From: Paludisphaera rhizosphaerae
GTDB taxonomy: Bacteria; Planctomycetota; Planctomycetia; Isosphaerales; Isosphaeraceae
DNA length: 54,649 bases
Direction of reading: 5' to 3'
Assembly: GCF_011065895.1 (NCBI RefSeq)
Contig: NZ_JAALCR010000035.1
Coordinates: forward strand, 1-54,649
The position numbers and the translations under genes are program-made. This document shows, piece by piece, positions 35,480 to 45,429 of the stretch; position 1 is the first letter of the stretch, and the number at the start of each line of letters is the position of its first letter. The notes below the pieces were generated by a model. It saw only the letters and a list, made by a program, of their open reading frames with translations. It was not told the DNA's origin and made no database searches.

Positions 35480-36409
35480 ATGGGAAAGCTCGACAACCTG
35501 CTGAAGGCCGGCGGCGCGAACATCGCCGAGAGCATGGGCGCCGGCCTGAACCGTCCGGCCGCCGGAGTCGCCCCGACCTCCACCGTCCCCAGCCGATGGC
35601 AGGGGGTGGCCAAGAGCAAGAACGCCGTCGAGGTGCCTATCGACAAGATCGTCCCCGACCCCGATCAACCCCGCGAGGAATTCGAGCCGGAGGCGCTCGA
35701 ACGCCTGGCCGAATCGCTGAAGACTCGCGGCCAGCTCCAGCCGATTCGCGTCCGCTGGGACGAGGCCCAGGATCGATACGTCGTCGTCTGCGGCGAACGC
35801 CGCTGGCGCGCGGCCTCCATCGCCGGCCTGGCTACCCTGCAATGCGTCGTCTCGGAGGGGCCGATCGATGAGGGCGAGTTGCGGGCTCTGCAACTCATCG
35901 AGAACTGTCTGCGCGAAGACCTGAAGCCTATCGAGCAGGCCAAGGCGTTCCGCGCCCTCATGGATCGCAACGGCTGGTCGGGTAACCAGACCGCGAAGGC
36001 CCTGGGCGTCGCGCAGCCGACCGTCGTCCGGGCGCTCGCTCTTCTCGATCTGTCCGAGCCGGTGCAGGAGCGCGTCGAGGCCGGGACGCTCGCGCCGGGG
36101 ACGGCCTACGAGATCGGCAAGATCCGAGATCCCGAGGTCCAGCATGAGCTGGCCGACCGCGTCGTCTCCGAGGGCCTGAGCCGCGCGGAGACCGTCGAGG
36201 CCGTCCGCGTCGCAGCCCGTCGCGCGCCGTCGACGGTCGGCAAGGGGAGGGGAGCCGGCAAGACCAAGCTCCCGATCTCGCGGACTCTCCGAGCCGCCGG
36301 TTGCAAGATCACCGTCGAGAATCGCAAGGGCGTCGACGACGCCCTGATGATCGCGGCCCTCCGCGACGCTCTCGACCAGATTGAAGCCCTCGCCGACCAG
36401 GCCGCCTGA
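35480..36409 (+). CDS. parB: ParB partition protein
   Basis: 309 residues of the ParB/Spo0J family. The CTP-binding N-terminal domain is visible as VEVPIDKIVPDPDQPREEFEPE through VVCGERRWRAASIAG (box II is GERRWRA). LIENCLREDLKPIEQAKAFRAL and the helix-turn-helix (GWSGNQTAKALGVAQPTVVRALALLDL) follow, then a C-terminal dimer region. The start ATG at 35480 lies directly after the parA stop; its GGGGGAGG site is inside parA. It converges with cheB, with only eight bases between the stops. Confidence 0.92.
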   Translation: MGKLDNLLKAGGANIAESMGAGLNRPAAGVAPTSTVPSRWQGVAKSKNAVEVPIDKIVPDPDQPREEFEPEALERLAESLKTRGQLQPIRVRWDEAQDRYVVVCGERRWRAASIAGLATLQCVVSEGPIDEGELRALQLIENCLREDLKPIEQAKAFRALMDRNGWSGNQTAKALGVAQPTVVRALALLDLSEPVQERVEAGTLAPGTAYEIGKIRDPEVQHELADRVVSEGLSRAETVEAVRVAARRAPSTVGKGRGAGKTKLPISRTLRAAGCKITVENRKGVDDALMIAALRDALDQIEALADQAA

Positions 36410-36417
36410 ACGCGGGG

Positions 36418-37518
36418 CTACTTTCCAACTCGCGTCGCCGCGAGGTTCTGGATCAGCTCGGGGAGGTCGTCGAGGGCGAACTGTTCCTTGACGGCCCCTT
36501 CGAGGAACGCGGCCTTGTTCATGCCGTACACGACGGACGTGGCCTCGTCCTGACCGAACGTCAGCCCGCCGGCGTCGAGAATGGCCTGACAGCCCTCGAC
36601 GCCGTCGCGGCCCATCCCCGTCATGATGATCCCCACGGCCCCCTTCTTGTGGAGGCGGGCGACCGACTTGAACAGGACGTCGACCGACGGCCGGTGGCCG
36701 CTCACCGTCGGATCCTCCTGACTGGAGAGCGCCGCACGGGATCGCGCGACGGATCCAGTCAGCGTGAGATGCCGTCCCCCAGGCGCCACAAGCACGCGGT
36801 TCGGCGTCGCGAAATCCCCTTCGGCCGCTTCCTTGACCTCGACGGACGAGGTCCGGTTCAGCCGTTCAGCGAAGACCGCTGTGAACTGCGCCGGCATGTG
36901 CTGAACGATGACGATGGGCGGCACGGGCGGTCGAAGCAAGGGGATCACCCGCGCCAGCGCCTGAGGCCCTCCCGTGGAAATGCCGATCGCCACGCAGGTC
37001 ACACCCTCGCCCGTGGAAGATGCGAACACCCGCGGCGGCCGAGCGGCAGCCGAAGAGGAAGCCGACGCGGAAGGGAGGTGTCGAATCACCCGCCCCTGCG
37101 CCGCGCCGAGAACCTTGGCGACCAACAGCTCGCCCTCAGCCCGCATCTCGGCGAGCTGGTTCCGCACCGGCTTGGCGTGAAAGTCGACGGCGCCGAATTC
37201 CAGGGCCTTCAGAGTGACGTCGGCCCCTTCCTGGGTCAGCGCACTGACCATGACGACCGGGACCTCGTGAACGGCGAGGATCGCCGGCAGGGCGTCGAGA
37301 CCGGAAACCTCGGGCATCTCAACGTCCAGCGTCACCACATCCGGCTTGAGCTTCGCCGCCTGGACGACGGCCTCGCGACCGTCGCGAGCCACCCCCACGA
37401 CTTCGAGCCGCCCCGACGAGTTGAAGACGTCGGTGAGGAGCCGGCGCATCAAGGCCGAGTCATCGACGACCAGCACGCGGACGCGCCGCGGAGCATCGGA
37501 AAGTCGGGACTCAGCCAT
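36418..37518 (-). CDS. cheB: CheB chemotaxis methylesterase/deamidase
   Basis: About 366 residues from ATG 37518; GTG 37563, directly after the cheY stop, is an alternative. The N-terminal receiver domain has Asp19/Asp20 and phospho-acceptor Asp65 (VVTLDVEMPEVSG). The C-terminal methylesterase has the Ser motif GISTGGPQAL, the His motif IVIVQHMPAQFTAVFAERL and Asp in IMTGMGRDGVEG, a complete Ser-His-Asp triad. It removes methyl groups from the receptor for adaptation. It is the last gene of the chemotaxis operon. Confidence 0.94.
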   Translation of the reverse strand: MAESRLSDAPRRVRVLVVDDSALMRRLLTDVFNSSGRLEVVGVARDGREAVVQAAKLKPDVVTLDVEMPEVSGLDALPAILAVHEVPVVMVSALTQEGADVTLKALEFGAVDFHAKPVRNQLAEMRAEGELLVAKVLGAAQGRVIRHLPSASASSSAAARPPRVFASSTGEGVTCVAIGISTGGPQALARVIPLLRPPVPPIVIVQHMPAQFTAVFAERLNRTSSVEVKEAAEGDFATPNRVLVAPGGRHLTLTGSVARSRAALSSQEDPTVSGHRPSVDVLFKSVARLHKKGAVGIIMTGMGRDGVEGCQAILDAGGLTFGQDEATSVVYGMNKAAFLEGAVKEQFALDDLPELIQNLAATRVGK

Positions 37519-37563
37519 GACGGTCGCGTTCCTCGCGAGGATGTTATCAGGACGTAGGCCCAC

Positions 37564-37926
37564 TCAGGTAGCGGCGCCGACCTTGTTGAGCAGCGACGCC
37601 ACGCGGTCGCGGTCAAAGGGCTTGACGACGAAGTCGAGCGCCCCGAGTCGGATGGCGTCCATCACCGATTGCTTCTGGTCGACGGCGGTTATCACAACCA
37701 CCTTCGCCTCTGGGTCAAGCTCACGGATCTTCTTCAGGGCTTCCAGTCCGCCCATCACGGGCATGACCAGGTCCATTGTCACTAGATCAGGCTTGAGCTC
37801 GGCGTAGAGCTCGACGCCCTGCGAGCCGTCGGCCGCCTCGACAACTTCCCACCCGGCGTCGCGCGCGACGCCGCCGATCAGCCGCCGCATGAACATGGCG
37901 TCGTCGACCACCAGGAGCCGCTTCAT
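37564..37926 (-). CDS. cheY: CheY response regulator (single receiver domain)
   Basis: 120 residues, a bare receiver domain. Asp8/Asp9 bind metal (LLVVDDAMFMRR), Asp52 is the phosphorylation site (LVTMDLVMPVMGG) and Lys lies in DFVVKPFDRDRV. It carries the CheA signal to an output. No flagellar or pilus motor gene is present in the window, so its target must be encoded by the chromosome. It lies between cheD and cheB. Confidence 0.93.
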   Translation of the reverse strand: MKRLLVVDDAMFMRRLIGGVARDAGWEVVEAADGSQGVELYAELKPDLVTMDLVMPVMGGLEALKKIRELDPEAKVVVITAVDQKQSVMDAIRLGALDFVVKPFDRDRVASLLNKVGAAT

Positions 37927-37980
37927 GCACGACCTCCAGAAACCAGGAAGGGCCCGACTCTCCAGTCTATCACCGAGAAC

Positions 37981-38487
37981 CTAGATCTCACGCTCGTCCC
38001 CCCCCGGAGTCCGAATCCAAACGCGGCCTGTGGCCGGCTCAAAGACCATTCGACGCCCCGCGTCGCCGCCGAGATCCCGGGCCAGAATCGGGATCCGCAA
38101 GCCTGCCAGAATGGCCTCGACGGCTTCCTGGTTGAGTCGGCCGATGTTCCTGGCGGCCGCTTCAGGACCAGCCTGGAACATGCTCGCCCCGCCGGCCAGT
38201 TTGGCGACGAGGCGGCCGGTCGTCTTCCCCTGCAAGGCTCGTTCCATGTCGGAGATCAGCGCCGGGATGGCTGTATCGGCGTACTTGCCCGGGCTCTCGA
38301 CAGAGCCCCGCGCGGAGGGGAGGACGATATGCGCCAGGCCCCCGAGTTTCGTCGCCCGATCGTGGAGCACCACTCCCACGCACGAGCCGAGCAGCGTGCT
38401 GAGCCGCGCCGGAGCGGCAGCCACGGCCCAACGGCCGATCGCCACGGACGTCGTTCCCTGGAAGTCGGATTCCCTGGTTCCGGGCAT
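37981..38487 (-). CDS. cheD: CheD receptor deamidase
   Basis: 168 residues, normal size. The Cys-His active site is seen as LLGSCVGVVLHDRATKLGGLAHIVLPS (Cys36, His53), with a downstream GGASMF stretch typical of CheD. It deamidates receptor glutamines and binds CheC, which links adaptation to CheY-P levels. GGAGGAG precedes the ATG. It sits 19 bases after the cheC-like gene. Confidence 0.93.
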   Translation of the reverse strand: MPGTRESDFQGTTSVAIGRWAVAAAPARLSTLLGSCVGVVLHDRATKLGGLAHIVLPSARGSVESPGKYADTAIPALISDMERALQGKTTGRLVAKLAGGASMFQAGPEAAARNIGRLNQEAVEAILAGLRIPILARDLGGDAGRRMVFEPATGRVWIRTPGGDEREI

Positions 38488-38506
38488 GTCTCGACTCCTC
38501 CGACTT

Positions 38507-39145
38507 TCAAGACGCGTCCGAGCCGGGGAGTGCCGAAGCCAGAGCCGCCAGCGATGGGGCGTCTGGTACGAGGAGGAGCGTCCATTCCAACTCGTCGCCC
38601 GGCGTCGCAGTCTCGAAGGCCGTTCTGACGAGGAGGACCTTCTCCAACTCCAGGGCCTGATCCATCAGGGCGAACTGAAGCAGGCTGCCCGCGAACTCAT
38701 GGAGGAAGACCGGCGGCGTCGGGGCCAGCTCGCCCGACGCTCCAAGACCGCTGGGCAGATGCGCGGCGAGGGCGTTCAGGTAAGCGCAGCCGACGATGTT
38801 GGTCGTCTCCATCGCCGCGGACCGCTCGACTTCACCCCATTCGACCGTGGTCCCGAGCGGCTGGCGAAGGAGCAGATCCACGAGCGCGAGGCCGGCGCGG
38901 TCCTTGAAGCAGAGGAGGATCGAACCGCCGAGCGGGCCTGTCAGCCCCATTCGACAAGCCGCCACGAGGGTCTCCGGCGGCCCGAGCGCTTCAGCCGCCT
39001 GCTCAAGCTCAACCTGATCCACGTCGCCGAGCTTGAGGTGGACTTCCTGACCGAGCCAGCGTGAAAGCGCTTGAGACGCCGAATCGGCTCCCCGCTCCAG
39101 GATCGTCCGCAGCATCCGTTTCTGCACGTCCGACAGGTGCGTCAT
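38507..39145 (-). CDS. cheC: CheC-like CheY-P phosphatase / CheD partner
   Basis: 212 residues of the CheC/CheX/FliY class. The second catalytic E-x-x-N is intact (AMETTN: Glu113, Asn116) with a downstream Pro. The first site looks degenerate (LERGADSASQAL: Glu17 but no Asn three residues later), so at most one of the two classical sites would act. Its start overlaps the cheA stop by ATGA (39142-39145), so translation is coupled. No CheZ is encoded in the window; this protein is the likely CheY-P sink. Confidence 0.82.
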   Translation of the reverse strand: MTHLSDVQKRMLRTILERGADSASQALSRWLGQEVHLKLGDVDQVELEQAAEALGPPETLVAACRMGLTGPLGGSILLCFKDRAGLALVDLLLRQPLGTTVEWGEVERSAAMETTNIVGCAYLNALAAHLPSGLGASGELAPTPPVFLHEFAGSLLQFALMDQALELEKVLLVRTAFETATPGDELEWTLLLVPDAPSLAALASALPGSDAS

Positions 39146-41484
39146 GCGAAGGCTCCTCGGCGGGAGGCTGCGGCGTCGATCACGGCGTCGACGTCGAGAA
39201 TCAGCGAGACGCGGCCGTCACCCAGGATGCTCGCTCCCGAGAGTCCCGGGACTGGGCGATAGTTCCGCTCCAGCGACTTGAGGACGACCTCTTGCATGCC
39301 GATCAACTCGTCCACGACCAGGCCGATCGTCGTCTCTCCGTCCTGGACAATCACAACGTGGAACGACGACGACGGGTCGCGGAATCGGTCGCCCTCAGGG
39401 GCCGAGGGATGGCGCTCGCCGCCCCAATCGAAGACGTCGCCGAGAGAGGCCAACGCGATGAACTTGCCCCGGATCTCGATGGTCGGCCGGCCCTGCACCC
39501 GGGCGATCCGGTCGCCGTGGATCTCCACGATCTCGTCGATGTGGTCGAGCGGCAAGGCGTACACCTCGTCGTAGATCCGGACGAGGAGGCTGGACATGAT
39601 GGCCAGCGTGAGCGGCAGGCGAATCGTAAAGACGGTCCCCTGTCCGGGCGTCGTGCGGATGTCGACGCTGCCGCTGAGGTTGTCGATCCGATCCTTGACG
39701 ATGTCCATCCCCACGCCGCGGCCCGAGATCTCCGTCACAGTCTCGGCCGTGCTCAGTCCGGGATGCCAGATGTATGGGACCAACTCGCGGTCGGTCATCT
39801 CCGCGGCCTGCTCGCGGCCGACGAGCCCCTTCGCCACGATCTTGCGGCGGATTCGCTCGCAGTCGATCCCTCGGCCGTCGTCGCTCACGGTGATGACGAC
39901 GCTGTTCCCCCGGTGCGAGGCCTGGAGCGACACCGTCCCCGCGCGCGGTTTGCCGGCGGCTTCGCGGTCCTCGGGCGGCTCCAATCCGTGGTCGACCGAG
40001 TTGCGGACCATGTGGATCAGCGGGTCGCTTAGCTCGTCGATCATCCGCTTGTCCAGCTCGGTCTTCTCGCCGTCGATCCGCAGCAGAACTTCCTTCCCCG
40101 AGGCGTGGCTCAGGTCGCGAATCACCCGGCGGAACCGCTCGAACAGCGGGCCGATCGGGACCATCCGAGTTTCCAGAACGCCCTTTTGCAAGCCGTCGGC
40201 GACACGCCCCAGACTGTGGATGGCGTCGGCCAACGTCTTGAGACGCTCGCGACCCTGACGAAGGCGGTCCAGTTCGCCTCGGATCGTGCGGAAGTCCTCG
40301 CGAAGACGACGGACGTGGCCCGCCCACCGGTCGACAAGACCATCGGCCGCTCTGGCGGATGCAGGGCCGACGACCTGGTCGAGCCCGCGCATGATGACGT
40401 CGAGCCGTTCCTCGGTTTCGACGGCCAGGCCGCGGGCGTCAGCCCCGCGAAAGACGTCGTCGAGGCCTCGGGCGACATCGATGAATCGGGCCTTGTTGAT
40501 GACCAGCTCGCCCGCCAGGTTCATCAGGTTGTCGAGTCGGTCGCTGTCGACGCGAATCGTCTCGACCACTTTGGCCTTCTTACCAGTCCCTGAGGGAGCC
40601 GACGCCGATGTCGATTGGGGCGGACTCTCAACGATTTCCGCTTCCGCCTCACGAACGACCGATTCGACGGGCGCCGGCGCTGGTTCCTCGACAACCGTCG
40701 CCGGTTCAGACTCTTCGTTTGGGCGATCCACCAGAATGGCTCGAGCACCGTCGACGTCAGCAAGGGCGCGAAGTTCGTCCAGGTCCCCGGCCGCCACGAT
40801 CCAGACGGTGAAGCTGTCCAGTTTGTCGAACTCGTCCAGACGCTCCAACGGCGGCTCGGTGGCCGTGATCCGTCCCCTCCCCGCGAGCCGTTCGGCGATC
40901 AGACGCGACTTCATATCGGCCAGCTGCAAGCCGGCCTCGAACTCCACGACCACGCGGATCAACTCTTCCACATCGTCCGGAGGACTCGGGAGAGTCGGGG
41001 CTGGAGCGGCCGGAAGAGGAGAATCCGTCGTCGTCGGCGGTGCCGCCGCCGACGACGACGCAGGCGCGGGAGCCGGAGGAGGCGTTGCCGTCGAGGGTGC
41101 CTTGAGGGCAACGTCGACCTCACGCGTCAGACCGGCGAGATCGCGGTTGCTCCGTCCTTCCGATCGTAGCTCACGGTGATAGTCTCGCAACTCGTCGAGA
41201 CATCGGAACGTAATATCGAGGACAGGGCGGTCCAGCTCGCGTTTCTTGTTCCGAAGCTGGTCGAACAGGCTTTCAAGGACGTGGGTCAGCTTGTTGACCG
41301 CCTCGAAGCCCATGACGATTGAGGCGCCCTTGATGCTATGGAACATCCGGAAGGCTTCGGCCAATGACTTGGCGTCGGTCGGATCTTGTTCCAGGCGCAG
41401 CAGGGCGTCGTTGAGCGCGGCGATGTTCTCGTCGGTCTCGTCGAGGTAGAACGGCAGTAGTCCGGCCAGGTCGAAGTCCGCCAT
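39142..41484 (-). CDS. cheA: CheA chemotaxis histidine kinase
   Basis: 780 residues. The Hpt domain has phospho-His49 (AEAFRMFHSIKGASIVMGFE). A Pro/Ala-rich linker (about 130-175) and a P2-like region (about 180-265) follow. The dimerisation domain, the ATPase domain (N-box HMVRNSVDHGLEPPEDR, G1 box VSDDGRGID, G2 box SGRGVGMDIVKDRI) and a C-terminal CheW-like domain complete it. It autophosphorylates under receptor control and passes phosphate to CheY and CheB. It is nine bases downstream of cheR. Confidence 0.95.
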   Translation of the reverse strand: MADFDLAGLLPFYLDETDENIAALNDALLRLEQDPTDAKSLAEAFRMFHSIKGASIVMGFEAVNKLTHVLESLFDQLRNKKRELDRPVLDITFRCLDELRDYHRELRSEGRSNRDLAGLTREVDVALKAPSTATPPPAPAPASSSAAAPPTTTDSPLPAAPAPTLPSPPDDVEELIRVVVEFEAGLQLADMKSRLIAERLAGRGRITATEPPLERLDEFDKLDSFTVWIVAAGDLDELRALADVDGARAILVDRPNEESEPATVVEEPAPAPVESVVREAEAEIVESPPQSTSASAPSGTGKKAKVVETIRVDSDRLDNLMNLAGELVINKARFIDVARGLDDVFRGADARGLAVETEERLDVIMRGLDQVVGPASARAADGLVDRWAGHVRRLREDFRTIRGELDRLRQGRERLKTLADAIHSLGRVADGLQKGVLETRMVPIGPLFERFRRVIRDLSHASGKEVLLRIDGEKTELDKRMIDELSDPLIHMVRNSVDHGLEPPEDREAAGKPRAGTVSLQASHRGNSVVITVSDDGRGIDCERIRRKIVAKGLVGREQAAEMTDRELVPYIWHPGLSTAETVTEISGRGVGMDIVKDRIDNLSGSVDIRTTPGQGTVFTIRLPLTLAIMSSLLVRIYDEVYALPLDHIDEIVEIHGDRIARVQGRPTIEIRGKFIALASLGDVFDWGGERHPSAPEGDRFRDPSSSFHVVIVQDGETTIGLVVDELIGMQEVVLKSLERNYRPVPGLSGASILGDGRVSLILDVDAVIDAAASRRGAFA

Positions 41485-41493
41485 CGTCGGCCC

Positions 41494-42321
41494 TCAGCCC
41501 CCCTTGCGATAAAGCCAGGGTTTGAGCTTCTCCAGCGCCCCGAGCATGCCGTAGATGCCCTCCGTCGGACCGGTCACCAGATGACCGCCGCGGGCCATCG
41601 CCGCGAGGACGACGTCCACCACCTTCTTCTTGCTCGCCGCGTCGAAGTAGATGAGCACGTTCTTGAGGAAGATACAATCGAACGGCTCACCGAGCAGCGG
41701 AGAGAGGAGGTTGTGGTTCCGAAGAGTGACCAACGAACGGACCTCAGGCTTGAGCGTCCATTTCCCGGGCGGAGTCGCGTCGAAGTAAGCACGGCGGTCC
41801 TCAGCGCCGACGCGATGCAGGGCGCGTTCGTCGTACACAGCGGCCCTGGCGGCGGTCAGCGCCGAGGCGCTCAGGTCGGTCCCCACGACCTCCAGACGCC
41901 AGCCGGTCATTTCCTTCCGATGAGCCGCGAGCTTCAGGGCGATGGAGTACGGCTCTTCCCCCGTGCTGCAGGCCGCGGACCAGAATCGGAGCGATCGCGG
42001 ACGCTTCCGCGCGGCGGCGTCAGCGATCGCGCCGGGGATGTAAACGTCGGCAAGCCAGCGATAGTGAGCGTCGTCCCTGAAGAAGTAGGTCTCATTGGTC
42101 GTGACGACGTCGAGGAAGGGCTGCATCTCCTCCCGCCCGGCAGGGGACCGGAGGAACTCGAAGTACCGGGCGTAAGAGTCGATCCCGGTAGCCCGCAGCC
42201 TCCTGCGAATCCGGTTGGAGACCAGCACCCGCTTGTTCTCCGCGAGCCGGATCCCGGAGGTCCGATAGATCAGGTCGCGGAATCGGGTGAATTCGTCGTC
42301 GGTCAGCTCGACGAGGTTCAT
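41494..42321 (-). CDS. cheR: CheR receptor methyltransferase
   Basis: 275 residues. The N-terminal helical domain (MNLVELTDDEFTRFRDLIYRTSGIRL...NRIRRRLRATG) is followed by an S-adenosylmethionine-binding domain (LRFWSAACSTGEEPYSIALKL). DCIFLKNVLIYFD is the later Rossmann strand with Asn. It methylates receptor glutamates. There is no TPR extension. It lies between the receptor gene and cheA. Confidence 0.94.
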   Translation of the reverse strand: MNLVELTDDEFTRFRDLIYRTSGIRLAENKRVLVSNRIRRRLRATGIDSYARYFEFLRSPAGREEMQPFLDVVTTNETYFFRDDAHYRWLADVYIPGAIADAAARKRPRSLRFWSAACSTGEEPYSIALKLAAHRKEMTGWRLEVVGTDLSASALTAARAAVYDERALHRVGAEDRRAYFDATPPGKWTLKPEVRSLVTLRNHNLLSPLLGEPFDCIFLKNVLIYFDAASKKKVVDVVLAAMARGGHLVTGPTEGIYGMLGALEKLKPWLYRKGG

Positions 42322-42353
42322 GGCGGCGGCCCTCCGGGGCGTGGGGAGTCGCG

Positions 42354-44807
42354 TCAGACCTTGAACCCTGAGATGACCTGTTTCAGCGACGCTGCCTGGG
42401 CTCCAAGCTCCTCAGCGCTGGCGGAGAGTTGCTCGGAACTCGAGGCGTTCGTCTCGGTCAGGCTGGAGACGTTATGGATCGCCTTGCCGACCTCGGCGGA
42501 CGCGTCGGACTGCTCGCGAGTGGCCGCGGCGATCTTGGCGATGCTGGCGGCCGTTTCCTCAACGCCCTGAACGATCCTCGCCAGCGACTGCCCGGCTTTC
42601 TCGGAGAGGCTGGCGCCGTCGGCGACGCGGCGGGTGGATTCCTTGATCAGCGCGGTGATCTCCTTGGCCGCGCCGCTGGAACGTTCGGCGAGCTTACGCA
42701 CCTCGTCGGCCACAACGGCGAAGCCCAGGCCGTGCTCACCGGCCCGGGCGGCCTCGATGGCCGCGTTCAGGGCCAGCAGGTTCGTCTGGCTGGCGATCTC
42801 GCTGATGACCTGGATGATGTCGCTGACCTGCTCGCTCGACTTCTTGATGAGGACCATTGCCTCGATGGCCTGCTCAACTGACTCGCCGCCCTGCTTGGCC
42901 AGGTGCGAAGTCTTGTCGGCGAGACCTGCGGCCGAGACGGCGTTCTTGTCGATGTCCTCGATCGCATGCGAAAGCTGCTGGACCGAGGCCGACATCTCCT
43001 CCACGGTCGCCGCCTGGTTCTGCGCCGATTCGCTCAGGTAGTTGGCGCTCTCGGCCACGACCCGCGAGCCTTCGGCGAACTGGCCGGCCGACTCCACCAC
43101 CTGACTGATAACCTCCTTGAGATCGCCGATCATCCCGGCCAGAGACTCGCCAAGCCGGCCCAGGTCGTCCTCGCCCCGAACGTCGATCGACACGGTGAGG
43201 TCGCCTTGCGCCGCGGAGCGGGCCGCCGCCATCAGTCGACCGACCTTGGTCTCCAGGTCGCGCTTACTGCGGTCGATGTACGCCTGACGGTCGAGACGTT
43301 CCAGAACCGTGGAAACCTGCCTCCCGACATTCCGCAGCGTCTCCAGCCGGCTCGGGGATGGCCTGAGCTCTTCCTTGGTGAAGAAGTCCATCGTCCCGAT
43401 CACCCGGCCGTCGACGATGACCGGGAAGCAGACTCCGGACTTCAGGCCGTTCCGCTTGGCAGTCGGGGCTCGCGAGCAGCCTCGCATCTCACCCAGGTCG
43501 GGAACGAACACCAGGTCGCGCGACTGCCACGCCTGCCCGTTAAGCCCCTCACCCTCTCGGAACCGAGACGTGGAGCTGACCCGACGGAACTCCTCGTCGA
43601 CCGAGCCTGAGTCAGCGACCCATCGCAGACGGTTGTCTGCTGGGTCGACCTGCCAGAACGAGCCGTACCACCAGCCGAACGCCTCGCGGACGGTGCCAAG
43701 CGCGATCTCGGCGGCCTCCTCGGCGGAAGTCGCCCCCCCCATGCCGGTCAAAAGACGGACCATCGCCGCGGAGTCGGCCTGCATTTCCTCTTCGCGTTCG
43801 CGAGCCCGGACCTTCTCGGTCACGACCTCCCAGGTCACCATCGGGAAAAGATAGCGGCCGCTCTTGTCCTTGATCGGCGTCACCAGCAGCTCGAAAAGGT
43901 CCGGGCCCACCTGGATCGTCCTCGTTCGCGGCAGATTACCCGAGTCGGCCAGAATCCGGCGCTGGTGCGATGGGTCCTTGTGAAAGACGTCGATCGAGGT
44001 TCCGATCATCTCGTCGACTCGGACGGGGAGGTGGGCTTCCAGCTTCTCCAGCGTCTTGCGGGCGCAGGGGTTCATGTAACGGATCTTCAGGTCGGAGTCC
44101 GCATACATCATGTTGACCGGAGCGTTTTCGACCATCTCGCGGATCCGCGTCAATTCCAGATCCTTCGCCAGGTCCCCGATCCGCTCCGAGGCCAGCCGCG
44201 CGATCGCCCGGACGGTGTCGCGTCGTTCCGGAGAGACCGTCTCCTCGCCGGGGATCGGAAATTCGAGCACGCCTATCACCTGGCCGTCGACGAAGATCGG
44301 CGCACCAAGGCCGGCGCGATAGCCGGCGCGCGCCGCCAGGGGGGCGCGAGCGTCGTCGCGAGCCGCCGTGAGATCGTCCAGGACGGCGACGTCCCGTGTT
44401 TTCCAGGCTCGACCGACAGCACCGTCGCCCTCGCGGAATCGCGCGCCGCGGGTGGCCCGCTCAAACTCGTCTGCCGCCCTTCCGGCATCGAGGGAGAAAG
44501 CTAACGCGCGACCGGTCTCGTCCGGCTTCCAGTACGATCCATAAGACCACCCGAATTCATTGCGAGCGACTTCGAGAACCGTCCGGACCACGTCTTCAAG
44601 CGTAGCGGAGTCGGACAGGGACTCGACGGCGGCGATCAACGCGCGGGCGTCGGCCCGCAGGTCTTCCGCAATCGAGCCGGCCCCAGGAGCGGCAGCCGAC
44701 ATCGCACGACGCGTTTTCGAGGCCGCGCCGGACGGCGCCTTCCGTCGAGCGGGTTTCGGCGGAGTCGAGGAGGCGTCGGCTTCATGGGGAGTCGAATCGG
44801 GATTCAT
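42354..44807 (-). CDS. Soluble methyl-accepting chemotaxis protein with GAF-PAS-GAF sensor
   Basis: 817 residues from ATG 44807; the open frame starts at 44924 but the extra 39 residues overlap the gap and cheW end. There is no TM segment, so the receptor is cytoplasmic. The order is: basic, Ala-rich start (1-45), GAF1 (about 50-210), PAS (about 222-335), GAF2 (about 340-505), HAMP-like helix (about 515-570) and signalling hairpin with tip [30 protein letters not shown] (about 681-710). The GAF domains repeat an FGW-(S/W)-YGS-(Y/F)-W motif and are probably a duplication. Ligand unknown. It lacks the C-terminal pentapeptide used to tether CheR. Confidence 0.92.
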   Translation of the reverse strand: MNPDSTPHEADASSTPPKPARRKAPSGAASKTRRAMSAAAPGAGSIAEDLRADARALIAAVESLSDSATLEDVVRTVLEVARNEFGWSYGSYWKPDETGRALAFSLDAGRAADEFERATRGARFREGDGAVGRAWKTRDVAVLDDLTAARDDARAPLAARAGYRAGLGAPIFVDGQVIGVLEFPIPGEETVSPERRDTVRAIARLASERIGDLAKDLELTRIREMVENAPVNMMYADSDLKIRYMNPCARKTLEKLEAHLPVRVDEMIGTSIDVFHKDPSHQRRILADSGNLPRTRTIQVGPDLFELLVTPIKDKSGRYLFPMVTWEVVTEKVRAREREEEMQADSAAMVRLLTGMGGATSAEEAAEIALGTVREAFGWWYGSFWQVDPADNRLRWVADSGSVDEEFRRVSSTSRFREGEGLNGQAWQSRDLVFVPDLGEMRGCSRAPTAKRNGLKSGVCFPVIVDGRVIGTMDFFTKEELRPSPSRLETLRNVGRQVSTVLERLDRQAYIDRSKRDLETKVGRLMAAARSAAQGDLTVSIDVRGEDDLGRLGESLAGMIGDLKEVISQVVESAGQFAEGSRVVAESANYLSESAQNQAATVEEMSASVQQLSHAIEDIDKNAVSAAGLADKTSHLAKQGGESVEQAIEAMVLIKKSSEQVSDIIQVISEIASQTNLLALNAAIEAARAGEHGLGFAVVADEVRKLAERSSGAAKEITALIKESTRRVADGASLSEKAGQSLARIVQGVEETAASIAKIAAATREQSDASAEVGKAIHNVSSLTETNASSSEQLSASAEELGAQAASLKQVISGFKV

Positions 44808-44883
44808 CGGTGTCTGGAACCTCGCCGTACGCAAGACCTCGATGCGATGTGGACACAATGGATGAGTAGCGGAATCGAACGCG

Positions 44884-45387
44884 TCAGGACTGACCAACGG
44901 CCGCGGCCAGCGCGGACTCGTCAAACTGAAACAGCTTCTCGACGTCGAGCATGATCAGCAGTCGATCGTCGACCCGAGCTAGACCCGAGACGTACCGACA
45001 CGAGGCCCCGGCCGAGCCGAGAGGGGATGGCTGGATCTGGTCGCGGTTGATCCGCATCACTCGGGTGACGGCGTCCACGATGCAGCCGACCGTCTTGTCC
45101 TGCACATTGACGACGATCGTTCGCGTTTCCTCGTCCAGGTCGCGGGACGACATCCCGAATCTCTTCCGAAGGCTGACCACCGGAATCACCGAGCCGCGCA
45201 GGTTGATCAGGCCCTCGATATAGTCGGGCGTCTGAGGAAGCCGGGTGATCGGCTTCATCAGAATGATCTCCTGGATTTTGGTGATCGCGATCGCGTAGTC
45301 CTCGTCGCCGAGCCGGAAACCGACGAACTGCAAGACCGGCCCCTCGGCGCGGTCGGCCCTGGCGTTGGGAGGACTTTCGTGGCTCAT
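44884..45387 (-). CDS. cheW: CheW coupling protein
   Basis: 167 residues, slightly long because of a 17-residue polar N-terminus. The CheW fold is visible as [55 protein letters not shown] and MLDVEKLF. It bridges the soluble receptor to CheA. It is the first gene of the eight-gene chemotaxis operon; a palindrome and a TACAAT box lie just upstream. Confidence 0.93.
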   Translation of the reverse strand: MSHESPPNARADRAEGPVLQFVGFRLGDEDYAIAITKIQEIILMKPITRLPQTPDYIEGLINLRGSVIPVVSLRKRFGMSSRDLDEETRTIVVNVQDKTVGCIVDAVTRVMRINRDQIQPSPLGSAGASCRYVSGLARVDDRLLIMLDVEKLFQFDESALAAAVGQS

Positions 45388-45429
45388 TGCGGCCTCGGTG
45401 CGACTCTTCGGGACGGCGACATCAAGGGG

